Of a DNA stretch of 64,000 bases, positions 49,114 to 61,433 are shown in pieces (within the stretch, counting starts at the first letter, position 1; each line of letters starts with the position of its first letter). The stretch is from the NCBI GenBank assembly GCA_014905825.1, contig JACGCN010000001.1, forward strand, positions 3,658,001 to 3,722,000, in the 5' to 3' direction. The notes beneath the pieces were generated by a model. That model saw only the letters and a program-made list of their open reading frames with translations. It was not told the DNA's origin and ran no database searches. This stretch comes from Lyophyllum atratum (Eukaryota > Basidiomycota > Agaricomycetes > Agaricales > Lyophyllaceae). The position numbers and the translations under genes were made by a program.

Positions 49114-49506
49114 TCAGGCGCCAAGTTCCTCGATCAAAGATTCCAAAGCAGCTTTTGCCGCATTGTCTCTGGCAACATGCTTGTGTGTACCGGTTCCCGT
49201 TCCGCGTTCTATGCCGTTGACTTTCATGATAGACAACTGTTAGCAATCTGATTATAGATAAAGGAGTTGAAATTACTTTTACATATCGAGGTCCATGTCG
49301 GGGCAGTCTTTGGACCAGATGTGGAGTGATGCCAGCTCAGCGAAGCAAGCATGTTTCTATTTTGGAGATCTGAACTGGGTTTGAAAGGACGTAAATTTGT
49401 AGATAACATGAACCCACAGTTATTTAGGTTAGAGGTACCTCCTGAAAGATGAGAATGTTAGCTCTCGGTGTGGTTGTTACGCTTGAGAAGATATACCTGT
49501 CGACAT
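49114..49506 (-). CDS. Mini-protein with one dsRNA-binding domain (B)
   Basis: Four exons (49506-49497, 49441-49418, 49369-49277 and 49220-49114) with introns of 55, 48 and 56 bases, all phase 1, give 77 aa. The domain reads NLNNYLQNRNMLASLSWHHS, TSGPKTAPTWTSICKINGIE and RGTGTGTHKHVARDNAAKAA, then LESLIEELGA. The GPxxxPxW strand and the GTGTGxHKHxAxxxAA end are textbook dsRBD features. The ten-base first exon is ATGTCGACAG, almost the same as in gene A, and two intron positions are shared. It is the clearest of the three paralogues. Confidence 0.85.
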
Positions 49507-50254
49507 CTTTCGCCTGAACTTGAGTCTATGTCTTCAGCAGGAGACCAGCTTTATATCATCGTCGTTTCGACTGCAGCTGGAGCACGACGCCTCGTTTCTT
49601 CATTCATTAGGGAACCATGAAATGTCATTCATTGGAAGCTGGTGATAGAAGACCCGGGATACTGTGCGCTGTGCTTGAAGGTTCACAATGGGAGCACTCA
49701 GCCTAGAAGCACGACCTAAGATGACAGAAATACAAAATACGCACTAAGACATGCGCGCAGTTGTGCGCACCACAGTCATTCTTGACACTCGCAAGAAAGA
49801 ACTCGCGGAGAATTATGAACTCGCCAGGGTGCGATCTCGAGTAGGGATTCATCTGCTCTTACAGGAAGATCCGAATGGTCCATGAGGGTCTTCGAAAAGC
49901 TGCGGGGAAAAAAGATAGATTGGCATGAGGAAGCCTCGATACGACGGTGACCTTGACTCGCGTTTCGTGAGTTGCTGAATAGCTGCTTGGTCAAGGCATG
50001 TCGGAGTGTAGAGGTTGCAAGTAAATAGTAATAAATTCCAAAAATTAAACATAACAGATTATGTAACCGGGCATATAGGGAAGAAAGACTTAGTAGGCGC
50101 CACTCTCCGGACAGTCGGGAACGGGAGTCTAAATATGTGGCGCTATCATCTGTATATCGGGTTGACCAGTTGGTAAACTAAGAGTGAAGTAAAGGATCCA
50201 GATACCGTTGAGTACTCACGTTACACTGTACTCAGGCTACCAATATCAGAAATC
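49507..50254. other. Intergenic between mini-dsRBD genes B and C
   Basis: About 750 bases with no supported gene. Minus-strand frames at 49776-50052 show no domain. Confidence 0.4.
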
Positions 50255-50585
50255 TTAGTAGCCTTGCGCGACCAGCGCCATGGCTTTTCCGGCTGCATCA
50301 GCCTGGGCTGCTCTCTTGCTTCTTCCTTCGCCTGTGGCCCATGCTGCCTCACCCACTTTCCACGACATTAGCCTAGTATTGGGGGTCCTAGGAGACAACA
50401 CTTACAGTAGACGGTCGCAAACCATTGTTCATCATTCTGTGGGCCTTTGGCGGTGTATTCGTAGCGGACAGCTTGTCCACGAAGCTGCCCTTGTGTATTG
50501 AACTCGTTTATGTAATCTTGTCAACGATTAGTCAATGTAGAAGGAGGGGAAACCGCTTTGTTACGCCACCTTTCTTGCTGGCCAT
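50255..50585 (-). CDS. Mini-protein with one dsRNA-binding domain (C)
   Basis: Three exons (50585-50570, 50516-50406 and 50355-50255) with introns of 53 and 50 bases, both phase 1, give 75 aa. It starts MASKKDYINEFNTQGQLRGQ, continues AVRYEYTAKGPQNDEQWFAT and ends ATGEGRSKRAAQADAAGKAM plus ALVAQGY. The GP loop, a W-containing strand and the Gly-x-Gly then K/R-x2-A-x4-AA helix fit a dsRBD, though it is more diverged than A and B. No other domain is present. The first exon is 16 bases. Confidence 0.72.
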
Positions 50586-53500
50586 CGAAAATTAGGTTCT
50601 CTGGAATGTGGAATACGCCGATTGCCTCGAAGGAATTGATGAGAAGGTGGAAAACTTGGGAGGCATTTTATAACACCTTTATGGAGGCTTAAAGCTGTTG
50701 CGATGACTCTATTGATGTGCGGAGGCGTTTCGGCCTTCATAGAGGAAAAAAAATAGAGTAGCTGTTTTACGAGCATCGTGAAAATCCAATACAAAAGGAT
50801 ACACAGTCGGGATTTGAGAGCATGCCTTGTACAACCACTGCCATCCGTAGTGGCGGGGTTCGATCCCGGTTGTAGATCTTATTTGATACGGCGAATGGAG
50901 GAACATTCACTGGAGGGAAACCTATGATCAACAGATAAAGAGCCGCAAAAAGAAGTTTGGCAGCTGAAACCGACTTGAATAAGGCATCCGGTTCATCAGT
51001 CCATCCGCTGAGTGGAGAACAACACTTGTGAATCGGGGAATCCAAACACAGAAAAAACAAAGCACGTCAATACGCGAAAAGGAGATGAGATATCGAGGAG
51101 CGAAGAGGATGGAGATGTGGGTGACAGGGAGTATGGACGGGAGGTTGTACTTGGAATATACTGTGAAGCCATCGAATGCTATAGAGGAATAAGCCTCGCG
51201 AAGGCGTGCACGCGTACTCGCACTCACGAAGGCCGAGAGCGGGGTTACGGGTTGTCCAGCCTTCGGCTTGTACGACGGAGGTAAGGTTTATCACTGAAAT
51301 TGTTGCAAATAAGTAAGGCGCTTGTTGGGCGCTCCGGCGGTGAGTCGGTGCCTTGGGCGCCTAAGAAAAGGAGCTAGAGGGAGTTGGAAGAGGCATCATC
51401 ACTGAAATAAGCGAAAGATGACGCAGGTGCGGCTACAAAGTATAAGGTAAGGCGAAAATCAATTGTTTTCAACATCATATGGCAAAGATAGTGATTCCGA
51501 GGGCACTTACTTTGCTATACTACGCTCCACCAGAGACGACCTTGTCACTGGGTATGCTGTGAGAGGTGTGTAATTTTAGGGAACATTTGACTGTCGACTA
51601 ACGCGGGGTGAAACGACCCGCAATGAAGTCGCACACGTCTCAGGTAAGAGGCAATCAAGGAGTTCGCCGCTCACTATCAACGGCTGAATCTTCCTGAAGA
51701 ACCATCGCTCGTCAAGAGCCCCGCAGCAAGGTCTTTGCGATATATTGAATTGCGCAAAATGTTATGCGAAGGGCGGTAGTTACTTACCAATTACGTCTCA
51801 GGTCGATGTGAACAACTGCTGGCTGTCTTCACATAAAGCCATTTCCGTCCGCGGGTGTGTTTTCAGGGTAACATAGATGTGGCCCCCAAGATGTTCTTCA
51901 CGGCTCCAGTGTGCTTTGCCCGCATTCTTTCGATCGTCCTGCGGAACTACAGGATAGAACTTCGGCTTCGCCGCAGTTGGTGGAATCACCGGAATGTCAA
52001 CATTATAGCGAATATTGCCACTGCCCGTCCTGCTGGCCAAGGAATAACTTTTCTGCGAATAAAACGGAAATGAAAAATGAACATGACATAGGTGCTCTGA
52101 AAAATAAATCAATAAATACTGTGTCATTGCTGTAGGCGAAGCCAAAGCATTACCCGAGCAGGTAATCAGATGAGAAATATTAATCATCTTGTTGCGGATT
52201 TTTGTAGCACGCACCCGCTTTCTGCGGCACGTAAGAAAGACAAAGCAAAAATGGGGGTATAAAGTCAGGTACCCGAGCTTCTGTCACCATAAAAATGCTG
52301 GGATCCAATGACTTACTCAGTAATGTCCACCGTTGATCACGCTTCGGAAATACCGCACAAAGAGAGTCAAAATAGCGATTGGCGTTTAGATCATGTCAAA
52401 GCGGTGCTAGCTCTAGTCCCTGGCGAGCGCCTGGGGCTAAGTACGCCATGATTAAACGCCCTGCACGGAGAAATCTTCACTCCGGGGATAGTATGACTGA
52501 TAATGCACCAGTGTGCTGTTGATACAATAGATTCTGATTAGCGTTGTGTTTCCTGCGATATGGACACCGCCAAGGAAATACAAGAGACAAGAGTTAGAGT
52601 TGACGACAGGCAACTTGCGTTTTGAGCCAAAAAAACAACAATGCTAAGCGCCTGGAACCCAAGTATGACACCACCGCTAGTTCGTAATCCCGTGAGACGG
52701 AGCCGCACCATGAACGATTCATCTGCGCCACGCACTAGCATCGATGGATATATCATTAAGTAGTTGAGACGGGGCTGTAGGTGCCTAGCTTCGGCAACGT
52801 CAAACCGCGTCAAGGCAACGTTTGTTGGAGCGGCTAGGTGTCAGACAGAAAGGTTGATCACGAGAGACATCACAGGACGACAACCGCCAGGCGCGAGCGC
52901 TCAAAGGGGTGCGGGTCTACAAGTCTGCAGCAGTTCCTTAGAGCCATTCAAGATTGGACCTGCATTGACGGTCGGGTTGATCTATCAATTGACTCCTTTC
53001 GAGTTAAAGGTGAGAGGTTGCAAGACGGTGAGTTCGCCGAATGTCGAAAACTGCTGTGCTGTGGTATCAACGAAATTGATCAGTTATTAGTTCGACTTGT
53101 CTAATTGATGGAAGGTAACAGTTTCAGCGGGAGCACTTTCGGGAGAACACGATCTGACCACACACCTTGTATATACGTACTTTGTTTATCGGTCACCGGT
53201 CCTTGACTCCAAGGGTTTCGAACACAGAGCAAAAGTGAGACAGAGAAATCAGTTAATGGGCCTGGTGACCACCAAGACCTCACATGAAATATTTTTGAGC
53301 ATGGGCCCGCGTCGCATGCGACAGGTGGGTAGATGGCATCAGCCAACGTCGCTTGTAATGGGAATGTTACCGAGGTGCCCAGCAACGAAATGGTCAGGGA
53401 GCATAAAGGATGTTGGTGTCATTAAGGGAATAACAGTAGTCCCGGTGCTGTTACCTGCTCTTTGGAATTTCTGGACGAGAGCAAAGGGGTATCGGGAATC

Positions 53501-53864
53501 TCTGCGTGGGTCGGAGTCAATGTCGGCAATGCGGCAATTTGCGGGCGTATGGGTCAGCAAATGGCAAGATCATTCCATCAGTTGTAGACAGGCTGTCCAC
53601 GCAAACTCTCCTTTCCCACTCTTCAACACCCCCCACCGTCGTCCCCAACGACCTGAAAGCACCTGACGGCACTCTTTACGACGTCTGGTCTACTCAAGCC
53701 TGCTTTGGTCAACACCTGGCTACTTCCCTGACACCGTCGTCTTCTCATTTTTCGCCTCCCCTACAAGTGTATGTGGGCCTGGTGACAAGCTTCTTAGGCC
53801 TGCTTATACTTATATCCTCTTCAAAGGCTTCCCATAACGCACCCTCGATTATTGAAGGTTCACT
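50586..53864. other. Gene-poor 3.3 kb interval
   Basis: No convincing gene. Fragments with some coding character: minus 51798-52214 (RTGSGNIRYNVDIPVI, then TAAKPKFYPVVPQDDRKN), plus 52838-53104 (LRAIQDWTCIDGRVDLSIDS) and minus 50767-51060. None could be joined to a family. A GGTTCGATCCC box near 50858 mimics a tRNA T-arm but no full tRNA folds. I saw no reverse transcriptase or transposase motif. Confidence 0.4.
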
Positions 53865-55137
53865 ATGTCTCAAAATCAAGGTGATATTCAAGAGCGGATC
53901 GCCGCTGCCCGCAGAGAGGCGGAGAGTCTGAAGGAAAAGATTCGCACTAAGAAGGAGTCATCAGCGGACACAAGTTGTAAGTCAACGCTGGTTCTCATGT
54001 CTACGTCAGTTTCTGGGGTTTTGACTATGAGCGCTCTAGTGCGCGCTATGGCGGCAGAAGTGGATGCCCTGCCCCGCATTGTTATGCGACCGCGGCGTGC
54101 CCTCCGTGGACATCTTGCTAAGATCTACGCCATGCACTGGGCGACCGACAGGAGGCATTTAGTATCCGCCTCGCAAGACGGTAAACTCATAGTCTGGGAT
54201 GCCTACACCACAAACAAGGTCCACGCTATTCCCCTCCGGTCCAGCTGGGTCATGACTTGTGCATACTCACCGTCTGGCAACTTCGTCGCCTGTGGTGGTC
54301 TGGATAATATTTGCTCCATCTACAATCTGAATAACAGGGATGGAACAAATGCAAGGGGAGCCCGTGAACTGAGTGCACATTCCGGTTATCTCTCGTGCTG
54401 CCGATTTATCAATGACCGACAAATTGTCACGAGCTCTGGTGACATGACGTGCATGCTATGGGATATCGAAGCCGGTGTACGAGTAGTCGAATTCAGTGAC
54501 CATACTGGCGATGTGATGAGGTGCGTTACTTTTGCTGTTCCTCGTTACATATTTGTTGATGCATCCATGTTGTCAGCTTGTCCCTTGGTCCGAACCAAAA
54601 CGTCTTCGTATCCGGTGCATGCGACGCAACGGCTAAGCTCTGGGACATTCGCAGCGGTCGTGCAACACAGACCTTCACTGGACACGAATCAGATATCAAT
54701 GCTGTGCAGTACGTCATGTGATCTTGAGCAAAAATCCGACGTTCTCATTTCCTCCTCAGATTTTTCCCCAATGGTGACGCGTTCGCGACGGGGTCCGACG
54801 ACGCGTCCTGCCGTTTGTTCGATATTCGTGCTGACCGTGAATTAAACGCCTTCACGCACGACAATATCCTTTGCGGCATCACTTCTGTCGCTTTCTCCAT
54901 CTCTGGCCGCATTCTGTTTGGTGGTTATGATGACTGGACTTGCAATGTCTGGGATACATTGAAGGGAGAGCGTGTCGGTGTCCTTACAGGTCACGAAAAC
55001 AGGGTCAGTTGTCTGGGTGTCAGCACAGACGGTATGGCTCTGTGCACCGGCAGTTGGGACAGCACACTCAGGGTTCGCCTTTTTCATGACATATTCTCGG
55101 TCTCAATCTCACCCGTATCCTATAGGTCTGGGCCTAG
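53865..55137 (+). CDS. GNB1: Heterotrimeric G-protein beta subunit
   Basis: Five exons (53865-53976, 54040-54520, 54577-54708, 54760-55072 and 55126-55137) give 349 aa with all phases agreeing. The N-terminal coiled coil ([20 protein letters not shown]) binds the gamma subunit. Seven WD40 blades follow, for example [81 protein letters not shown] and [10 protein letters not shown]. The last exon is 12 bases and encodes Val-Trp-Ala-stop, which completes the final blade. In fungi Gbeta acts at the plasma membrane in pheromone, nutrient and cAMP or MAP-kinase signalling. The length matches the usual 340-350 aa. Confidence 0.97.
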
Positions 55138-55579
55138 TCGTATGCTCGTGGAATTCTGCATCAATCTGTTTATATACCTTACCTCCCCAAGCCTTATGTT
55201 TGCCCCTTGGACGAAAACAATTTTTGCTCAGTCCTCTTCCGTTATCCCTCGTCGCATCTGTTATTCCATATCATGCAACTACTACTCACTTGCGAACCAC
55301 CCGAACCACGATGGAAGTGGGCGCCTCGAGTCGGTCTTTACTGTTTGCGTAGCTCTGTCAAACTCGCCATATAGCCACGGCGTCCAACCCCCGCTATTAC
55401 CACTACTTATACTCCTTTCTGTGTTCATTCATCTTCTCAGGTCTTCGTATATACTGGCAATTTTATTTTATGACTTTGGATTTTTGGACATGACGTGCAA
55501 GTACAGAACACGTGTAAACACGCCTCGTTAAACTAGCTCTTCAAGTTCTAATTAAACCTCCACTGCTGGTCTCTGTAAG
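55138..55579. other. Intergenic
   Basis: 442 bases between tandem plus-strand genes; Gbeta 3' UTR and golgin promoter. Nothing specific seen. Confidence 0.5.
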
Positions 55580-58500
55580 ATGTCGGACGCCGACCGCGCT
55601 GCAAAGGCGGCCAGAGCCAAGGCCCTGGTATGTATACGTTGTGCTACTGGTTGTCTGAGCCCGACTCACGAAACCCAATCCATCGTAGCTGAAAAAGCGC
55701 CAGCGAGAGAAAGCTGGCGGGGTATCCGCCGCAGCATCCAGCTCTAGTGTCGCGTCACCCATAACCCCGGCGAGAACGCTCTCTCCCGCGCCCCAAGGAC
55801 CCTCCGAGGAGGATAAACGAGACCTGGGTGACGTGTAGGTGCAGGTCATATTTGGACGGCCTCTGGGCAGTTTCGCTAATCAGGCAAATCTCCACTTCAA
55901 CGTCCAATCTTTTCTCAGGTTCAGTAAAGACGACTCAGACACGTCGTGGCTCTCTTCCCTCCCTCGAGCACCTTCACCACCTCCCCGAATAACATCACCG
56001 CTTGCTTCGCCCCAGCCCACTAATGGCATCGCTTCACCTCCTGCTATTGCATCGCCCACTCCAGATCACACCAGCGCCCTACAGCACGAGAATGCGTCCT
56101 TATTGGCCGAGGTGAAGCGGTTGCAAGCCTCAAGGACGGGTAAGTTCATCTTAACTTTTACACATATAAGCAATTAAAATGCGAGTAGAAGCGCAGCAGA
56201 CGGAGATGTTGCTCGAACAACAACGAATACAGCTAGCTACACTGCATTCGGAAAATGAATCGTTAACAGCCCAGGTGAAACACCTACAAGCCGCCGAATT
56301 GAGTGCGTCTCCCTCTTCTCGTTCCTTGACTGTAAATGACGTAGGCCCATATAGAATTTCAACAGACCGAGGTACTATTAGGAGAGCAACGTACTCGAAC
56401 CAAAGACCTACAGGAGGAACTTGAACGCTTAGAAGACGAGAAGGGCCGGGCTCTCCAGAACGAGCAGCAGACAATATCTTTGCTCGTTTCAGAGAAATCC
56501 TCGCTTGCAGCTGAAGTCCAGCGTTTAGAAGACGTTGAATCTAGTATGTTGCCTCAGCTTTAAATTATCTGGAGCTCCATTGTCTTACCGTGTTTCAATA
56601 GAGGCAAACGCTCTAGAAAGTAGTTTGGAAGAAGAGCGCCGCGATAGGAAGACATTGAATGAAAAATATCAACGTCTACAGGCGGATCAGCGGGAGGCTG
56701 AGAAAGTCATTCAAGATTCCCTGGCTAAGGAGAAGGAATTGACTGAACGATGCCGGGAGAAGGTATGCTACTATTATTGGAATAGCCATCTATCATTTCT
56801 CACCAAGCGGTCACAGGACCGAGAGCTTCAACTGACGAACTCGTCGGTGAATGATCTGAAGCACGAGGCGGAGCAGCATCAAAGGAGGGTGCGGGAGCTG
56901 GAGGAACAGATTCAAAGTGACGACCGGGTTGAACGGCTGGAAAACTCGCTGAAGAATACACAAGACCGTGCTGACGAGCTTGAGTTCCAGCTTTCAAAAC
57001 TTAAACAGGTGAGTATGGGCACAGAATTGAAATTGGAAGACGTTGCGCTGACGAATTTCTTCAGGTGCACACGACATTGAAAGTCGAACGTGATGAAATT
57101 GAATCACAACGCCTACTCCACTCCAGCACTGCATCAGAGTTGGAGATCAAGCTTTCGGAAATGCAAGAAGCTCACACAGGAGTACTTGAACAGCTCGCTA
57201 TTGCGAACTCTGAGAAGGCTTCTCTTGTCCAGGAGAAATCCGAAATTCAGGCCCAAGTCGAATCTATGCAGGGGTCCTTTTCCGATCTGCAGGAAAAATT
57301 AGTGCAGGCCGCCGCCGCCGTCGCCTCCAATGCCCGGCAACTGCAGACTGTGCAGAACCAACTGAAGGCCGCGGCGCGGCGAGCTGATGACGCAGAGAAG
57401 ATGCAGGCGGACCTTCAGGCAGAGGGCACAAATCTCTTGCGTTCCTTGGACGAAATGCGGCCGAAGATCGTCGAGCTGACAGGGGTGAAACTGGAGTTGA
57501 CGGAGACTATCAGCTCATTGGAACTTGATCTCCGAAATAGTAGAGACAGGGTGTCACACCTGGAATCCTACCTAAAGGAGACGGACGAAGAGAAGGAGGA
57601 GCTGCAAGAACAGCTACGGGAGCTTTCAGCGCAGCACGAAAAAGAACGAACACTGACTGTGTCTGACTCATCTGAGCTTCAGAAAGCGTATGCCGAGCTT
57701 CAGGAAGAGCTCGACAGCGCAATCGCGAGCTTGCGCAATCTCGAAACAGAGCGAGCTAGTCATCATCAAGAAACAGAGCGTCAAATTCAAGAGATTGAGC
57801 GCCTCACTTCATTAAACAAGGCTACGACAGAGGAGATCTCCTCCCTGCGTGAAGAATTGGACATCGCTACGAATGCTGGGGTTAGTCGTTTGTCAATTAT
57901 TTGGCCTTCTCTAATCACTCGCCATCACGCAGGATGAAAGCCAAGACTTCTTGGAACGCGCTCAGAACGAGATAGAAGCTCTTCGGACCCACCTGAGTGC
58001 GCAAGAGGACGAAATTTCACAACTTCGCGAAGCAGTAGCCTCTCCCACACGAACGAACGGCCCGCAATTCCTCGACAACGAGCTCCTCAACTCCCTCCGC
58101 CAACAACACGCCCTTGACCTCTCCGCCGCGCAGTCCCAAATCCGTGCTTTGGAGACAACTGTCTTCGACGCCAATGCGCGTGCACACGGCCTGCAAAAAC
58201 AAGTCAGTGCACTGGAGGACCAACTAGCACGTCCACGCCCCTCCTCGCGTCTAGGCCAGCGTTCCTTTTCTCCTGTCCCAAGTGCTTTGCGTCCCACCAG
58301 CCGTAACTCAGAGCTGCGGCGCTCGTCCTTTAGTTCTCATCGTCCGAGGAGTATATCTGGTACGCCTGCTCCCCTGGCGCGCTCGATCTTCGACCAGAAC
58401 ATGTCTGCGGAGACGAGACACAAGCGATTGGTCAGCTTGAGCATGCTTAAAGCGCGCATTGACAGTGAGGTGGAAGTGACCATTTCGCGGCCGTCCTCTC

Positions 58501-58685
58501 GCGCGTCGTCAGTACGGGCCCTCTCGCCCGTCCGGTCAGATATGGGGTCCCGCCCAGGTTCACCTCATTCGCATACACATTCCCTGTCGGAATCGCGGGC
58601 GGGTGTGGCGCATCGCCCGCAATTCCTGGACGACTCTCACGTGTTCTGGTGTCACTCGTGCACTGGGGATCTGGTCATCCTGTGA
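55580..58685 (+). CDS. Long coiled-coil protein, golgin-like
   Basis: Nine exons (55580-55627, 55689-55834, 55919-56139, 56189-56302, 56355-56543, 56602-56762, 56817-57008, 57065-57880 and 57933-58685) give 879 aa. The N-terminus MSDADRAAKAARAKALLKKR QREK is a basic amphipathic helix like that of GM130/Bug1-type golgins. A Ser/Pro linker follows, then nearly continuous coiled coil from about residue 120 to 700 (QQTEMLLEQQRIQL and QQTEVLLGEQRTRT look like an internal duplication). The tail is Ser/Arg/Pro-rich (RPSSRASSVRALSPVRSD). A tethering role at Golgi membranes is plausible but not proven; it could be another structural coiled coil. The extreme C-terminus after PQFLDDSH may be altered by an unseen intron. 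Confidence 0.8.
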
Positions 58686-58810
58686 GCATGAGCAAGGACT
58701 TTGGCATACATCTAGTTTCGATAGGATTTGATATTCAAAGCTCCGCCCACGATTATAATACAAGTGACGCCCTCGTTATCCAGGAAGAATATATAAATCG
58801 GCTTTCATCG

Positions 58811-60995
58811 CTAGCGTTGTATCCGTTCCTTCATTTCCTGCGCTTTTTGCTCCCGCCATTCGCAATGGGCCTCGTACTCACACGAGCTAGATGACAGGCA
58901 TGAGCAGAATATAGATACCAAGAGCAAAGAGCTGCCTACCGACATCTCCCAGCGTCCTGCAGTGACACCCCCTGAGGTTCCCTCTCACCATGCCACCACT
59001 GCAACACCTGTGTAAGATGGTTGCTGAGCAGTTGCTCCTCGTATATGAATTTCTTGACACCGATGATCGACAGATCGTATACTTCAAGATTCTCGTTGAA
59101 TCCTTTATGTGGCACTGCATCGGGAAGAGGGACATCGATCTCGTTGGGATGGGAATGGCCTACTGGACTCGTCCGTCAAGAGGGTTCAAGAGAGGAATTT
59201 AATCGTTACCAATAGTACCGTTACTGTCAACGATAGCAACGATATCCTTTTCTGAGAGCGATCCTTCCTTGGGTGGAGGCGGCGACTCCCCTACTGAGGT
59301 CAACACGGATACGACTTCGTTAGCAGCCGCCGCTTTTAAGATGTCAGGAGACTCTCTACTCGGATCGTGAGCAAGATCACGCAAACTTGCTTCTATAGCT
59401 CTAGCAAGATCAAGTTCCTCTTGCGTCATAGAGTTGACACTGTTTTGGACGTGTGTCTTCCCTTTGCCTCTATTCCTGGATTTCCATTTCGAACCCGGAG
59501 GCTGGAGGCGGTAAATTATCTCCAAAGAGGTATCCACATCGCAGACATTGAGTACTTGGACCATTTCCGTCCAAGCCTGGGCGAGGTCATTCAAGCACGA
59601 GGTTGTCCTTTCCTGGAGTTCCGCAGTGAGCCGCGCCTGGACCAAAAATTGGGTAGAAAATGACGCTGAGGGGTTCACATCGAGCCGTCTCCAGAATGAC
59701 CCGAAATCAAAAGGAGGAGAGGTTGAGATCAGGTCCCTCAGCAGGCGGTAATACAACATTAGCTGTATCCGTGAAGGGAACGAGTCCTGATGCGAGGGGA
59801 GCGAGTTTGACCGTCTTGTTTTGGTATCTATGAGGTGAAGAATAATTTGGGATGGAGCTGAAGGAATTGTCGAGGTGTTCAAAGGCAGTGGCGAGGCACT
59901 CTCGACTATACTAGATTCCGAATCACCCTCAGCAGAGATTGTATTCTGAGTCGAGGGCCCCGGAAAAAACTCGGCTATTGAGGGCTGAGAAGGTGACATC
60001 GATCTTCTCGGTCTCTTCGACTTGGGTGTTGTCGGTGATGAGGCCTGGTGGCGCTTTTGCGGCACCGGTTGTAGTTGTGGCAGTCTCACAACTTCGTCCT
60101 ATACACATCATACTGTCAAAACACACATTTGTGAAAGAAAGGGAATCCTTACTATGATTCCAACAACAACTTCATTGTGTATGACGCCAAAGACGTTCAT
60201 TTCACGCTGGAATCCCTGTCAGCTCCGGACCAAGTGATTGTATATGACTCACAGTAAAGCCTTCAAGAAGAATACATTGCACGCTCGACACCATGTTGAG
60301 AAGACTAAACGCCATCGAATAGACATTAGCGCCATGGACACGCTCAGTGGAGAATCCATCCCACACCGCAAGGCCCACTGTTCCTCTTCTGAGGTGACGT
60401 TCACTAGTACTTCCTCGGGTCGAATTTCAAGCTCAAGACGTTTATGAATCGCCTGCGAAGTTCTTCAGCCATTTGTCCACCTAACATAGTGGGGCATACT
60501 CACCTGTCCTTGCTTTATGCGTTTGTCATTATTAGCAGCCACGGCCTTCTCGACGACGATCTCCTTCCCCCGCGCAGAAACAAAAGATGCCGGGCGCGAG
60601 GCAATGGGTCTAGACCTTCGTTGGCGTAATCCATAGTCAAATTGAACTTCACACCTATACCCCCGTTCGTATCGTCAGCAAAACGTCAATGAATTGGACG
60701 CGGATGCGACGCACCACGCAAGCGACGCTAGATCGGTCACCGTAAGCACCCCGCCGCGTCTATACTGCTGTAAAGGGCTCAAAACTGAATCAGTCGCCCT
60801 TTCTCGTGTTTTGCCAGCTGATGTCGACGCGTCGGCTGACTGAGACAACGCGTTGTCCTCCAGCGTCGAAGATTCGAGTTCAATCGTGATCTTGGGCCCT
60901 GCCTTGGCCTTGTGTATCAAGTCAGCATCTATTTGCTGGAGATCATCTTCTGTGAATTCAGAAAAATCGAACGCGGCGTATTCGTCGTCGGACAT
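58811..60995 (-). CDS. EXO5: Exonuclease V (EXO5/DEM1 family)
   Basis: Eight exons (60995-60715, 60654-60504, 60452-60367, 60304-60253, 60206-60153, 60098-59210, 59162-58940 and 58886-58811) give 603 aa with every phase agreeing. The RecB-like nuclease core is visible: GVLTVTDLASLAWCEVQFDY, QGQAIHKRLELEIRP, NVTSEEEQWALRLLN, VVVGIIDEV (metal Asp) and HLIDTKTRRSNSLPSHQ (the DxK catalytic pair). After LQLMLY-type helix RIQLMLYYRLLRDLI comes a long loop, then WWHGEREPQGVSLQDAG and the 4Fe-4S motif CRSCEYEAHC with the first Cys in LAWCE. EXO5 degrades single-stranded DNA in mitochondria or nucleus. A long Ser/Pro insert (residues about 215-270) is unusual. It is convergent with the golgin-like gene, 125 bases apart. 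Confidence 0.94.
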
Positions 60996-61433
60996 GAATG
61001 GAGACGGAAGACCTTTGAGGTGATCGCGGTGTGACCGTGCGACTCGGACCCTTCCAAGTGACCACTCTGTACTCGGACTCAAGCTCAAGGAGCATTGACA
61101 TCTACAGGTATGAGGCTCATGCGAGGGGAACATTATGCAATGAACATGAACAGAGTTTGAGGTAAATATTACAAATGACAGTACGATGTACAACCTACAA
61201 GAGGCAAAAAATGTCAAAGATCGTTATCGGTGTTCGTGACTTGAGCTTGAAGATGGTGTAGATGAAATATAGGAAGAGAGGCAGGGTAGTTGGTAAGGAT
61301 GTCGATGTAGATAAGGGTCCCGGGTAATGCCCACCCGCCGGAGATGAAGATGACAAGAATGATCATGAAGGACTGAATGTAAGTGAAGGATTGTTGAACA
61401 AAAAAACAAAGGTTATGATGCATCCAACTGGGC
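60996..61433. other. Intergenic
   Basis: 438 bases between EXO5 start and the next minus-strand gene's stop. AT-richer 3' UTR-like sequence; overlapping short frames at 61214-61423 look non-coding. Confidence 0.5.

Noticed and set aside
50830..50874. tRNA-like hairpin with TACAACC/GGTTGTA ends and GGTTCGATCCC
   Set aside because: The T-stem pairs over only four bases and only about 20 bases remain for D and anticodon arms, so no tRNA folds.
52838..53104. 88-codon plus-strand frame with protein-like composition
   Set aside because: No domain, no partner exons and no clear promoter context; left as part of the gene-poor interval.
53235..53931. Overlapping plus-strand frames upstream of Gbeta
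   Set aside because: They overlap the promoter and leader of the Gbeta gene and show no motif.
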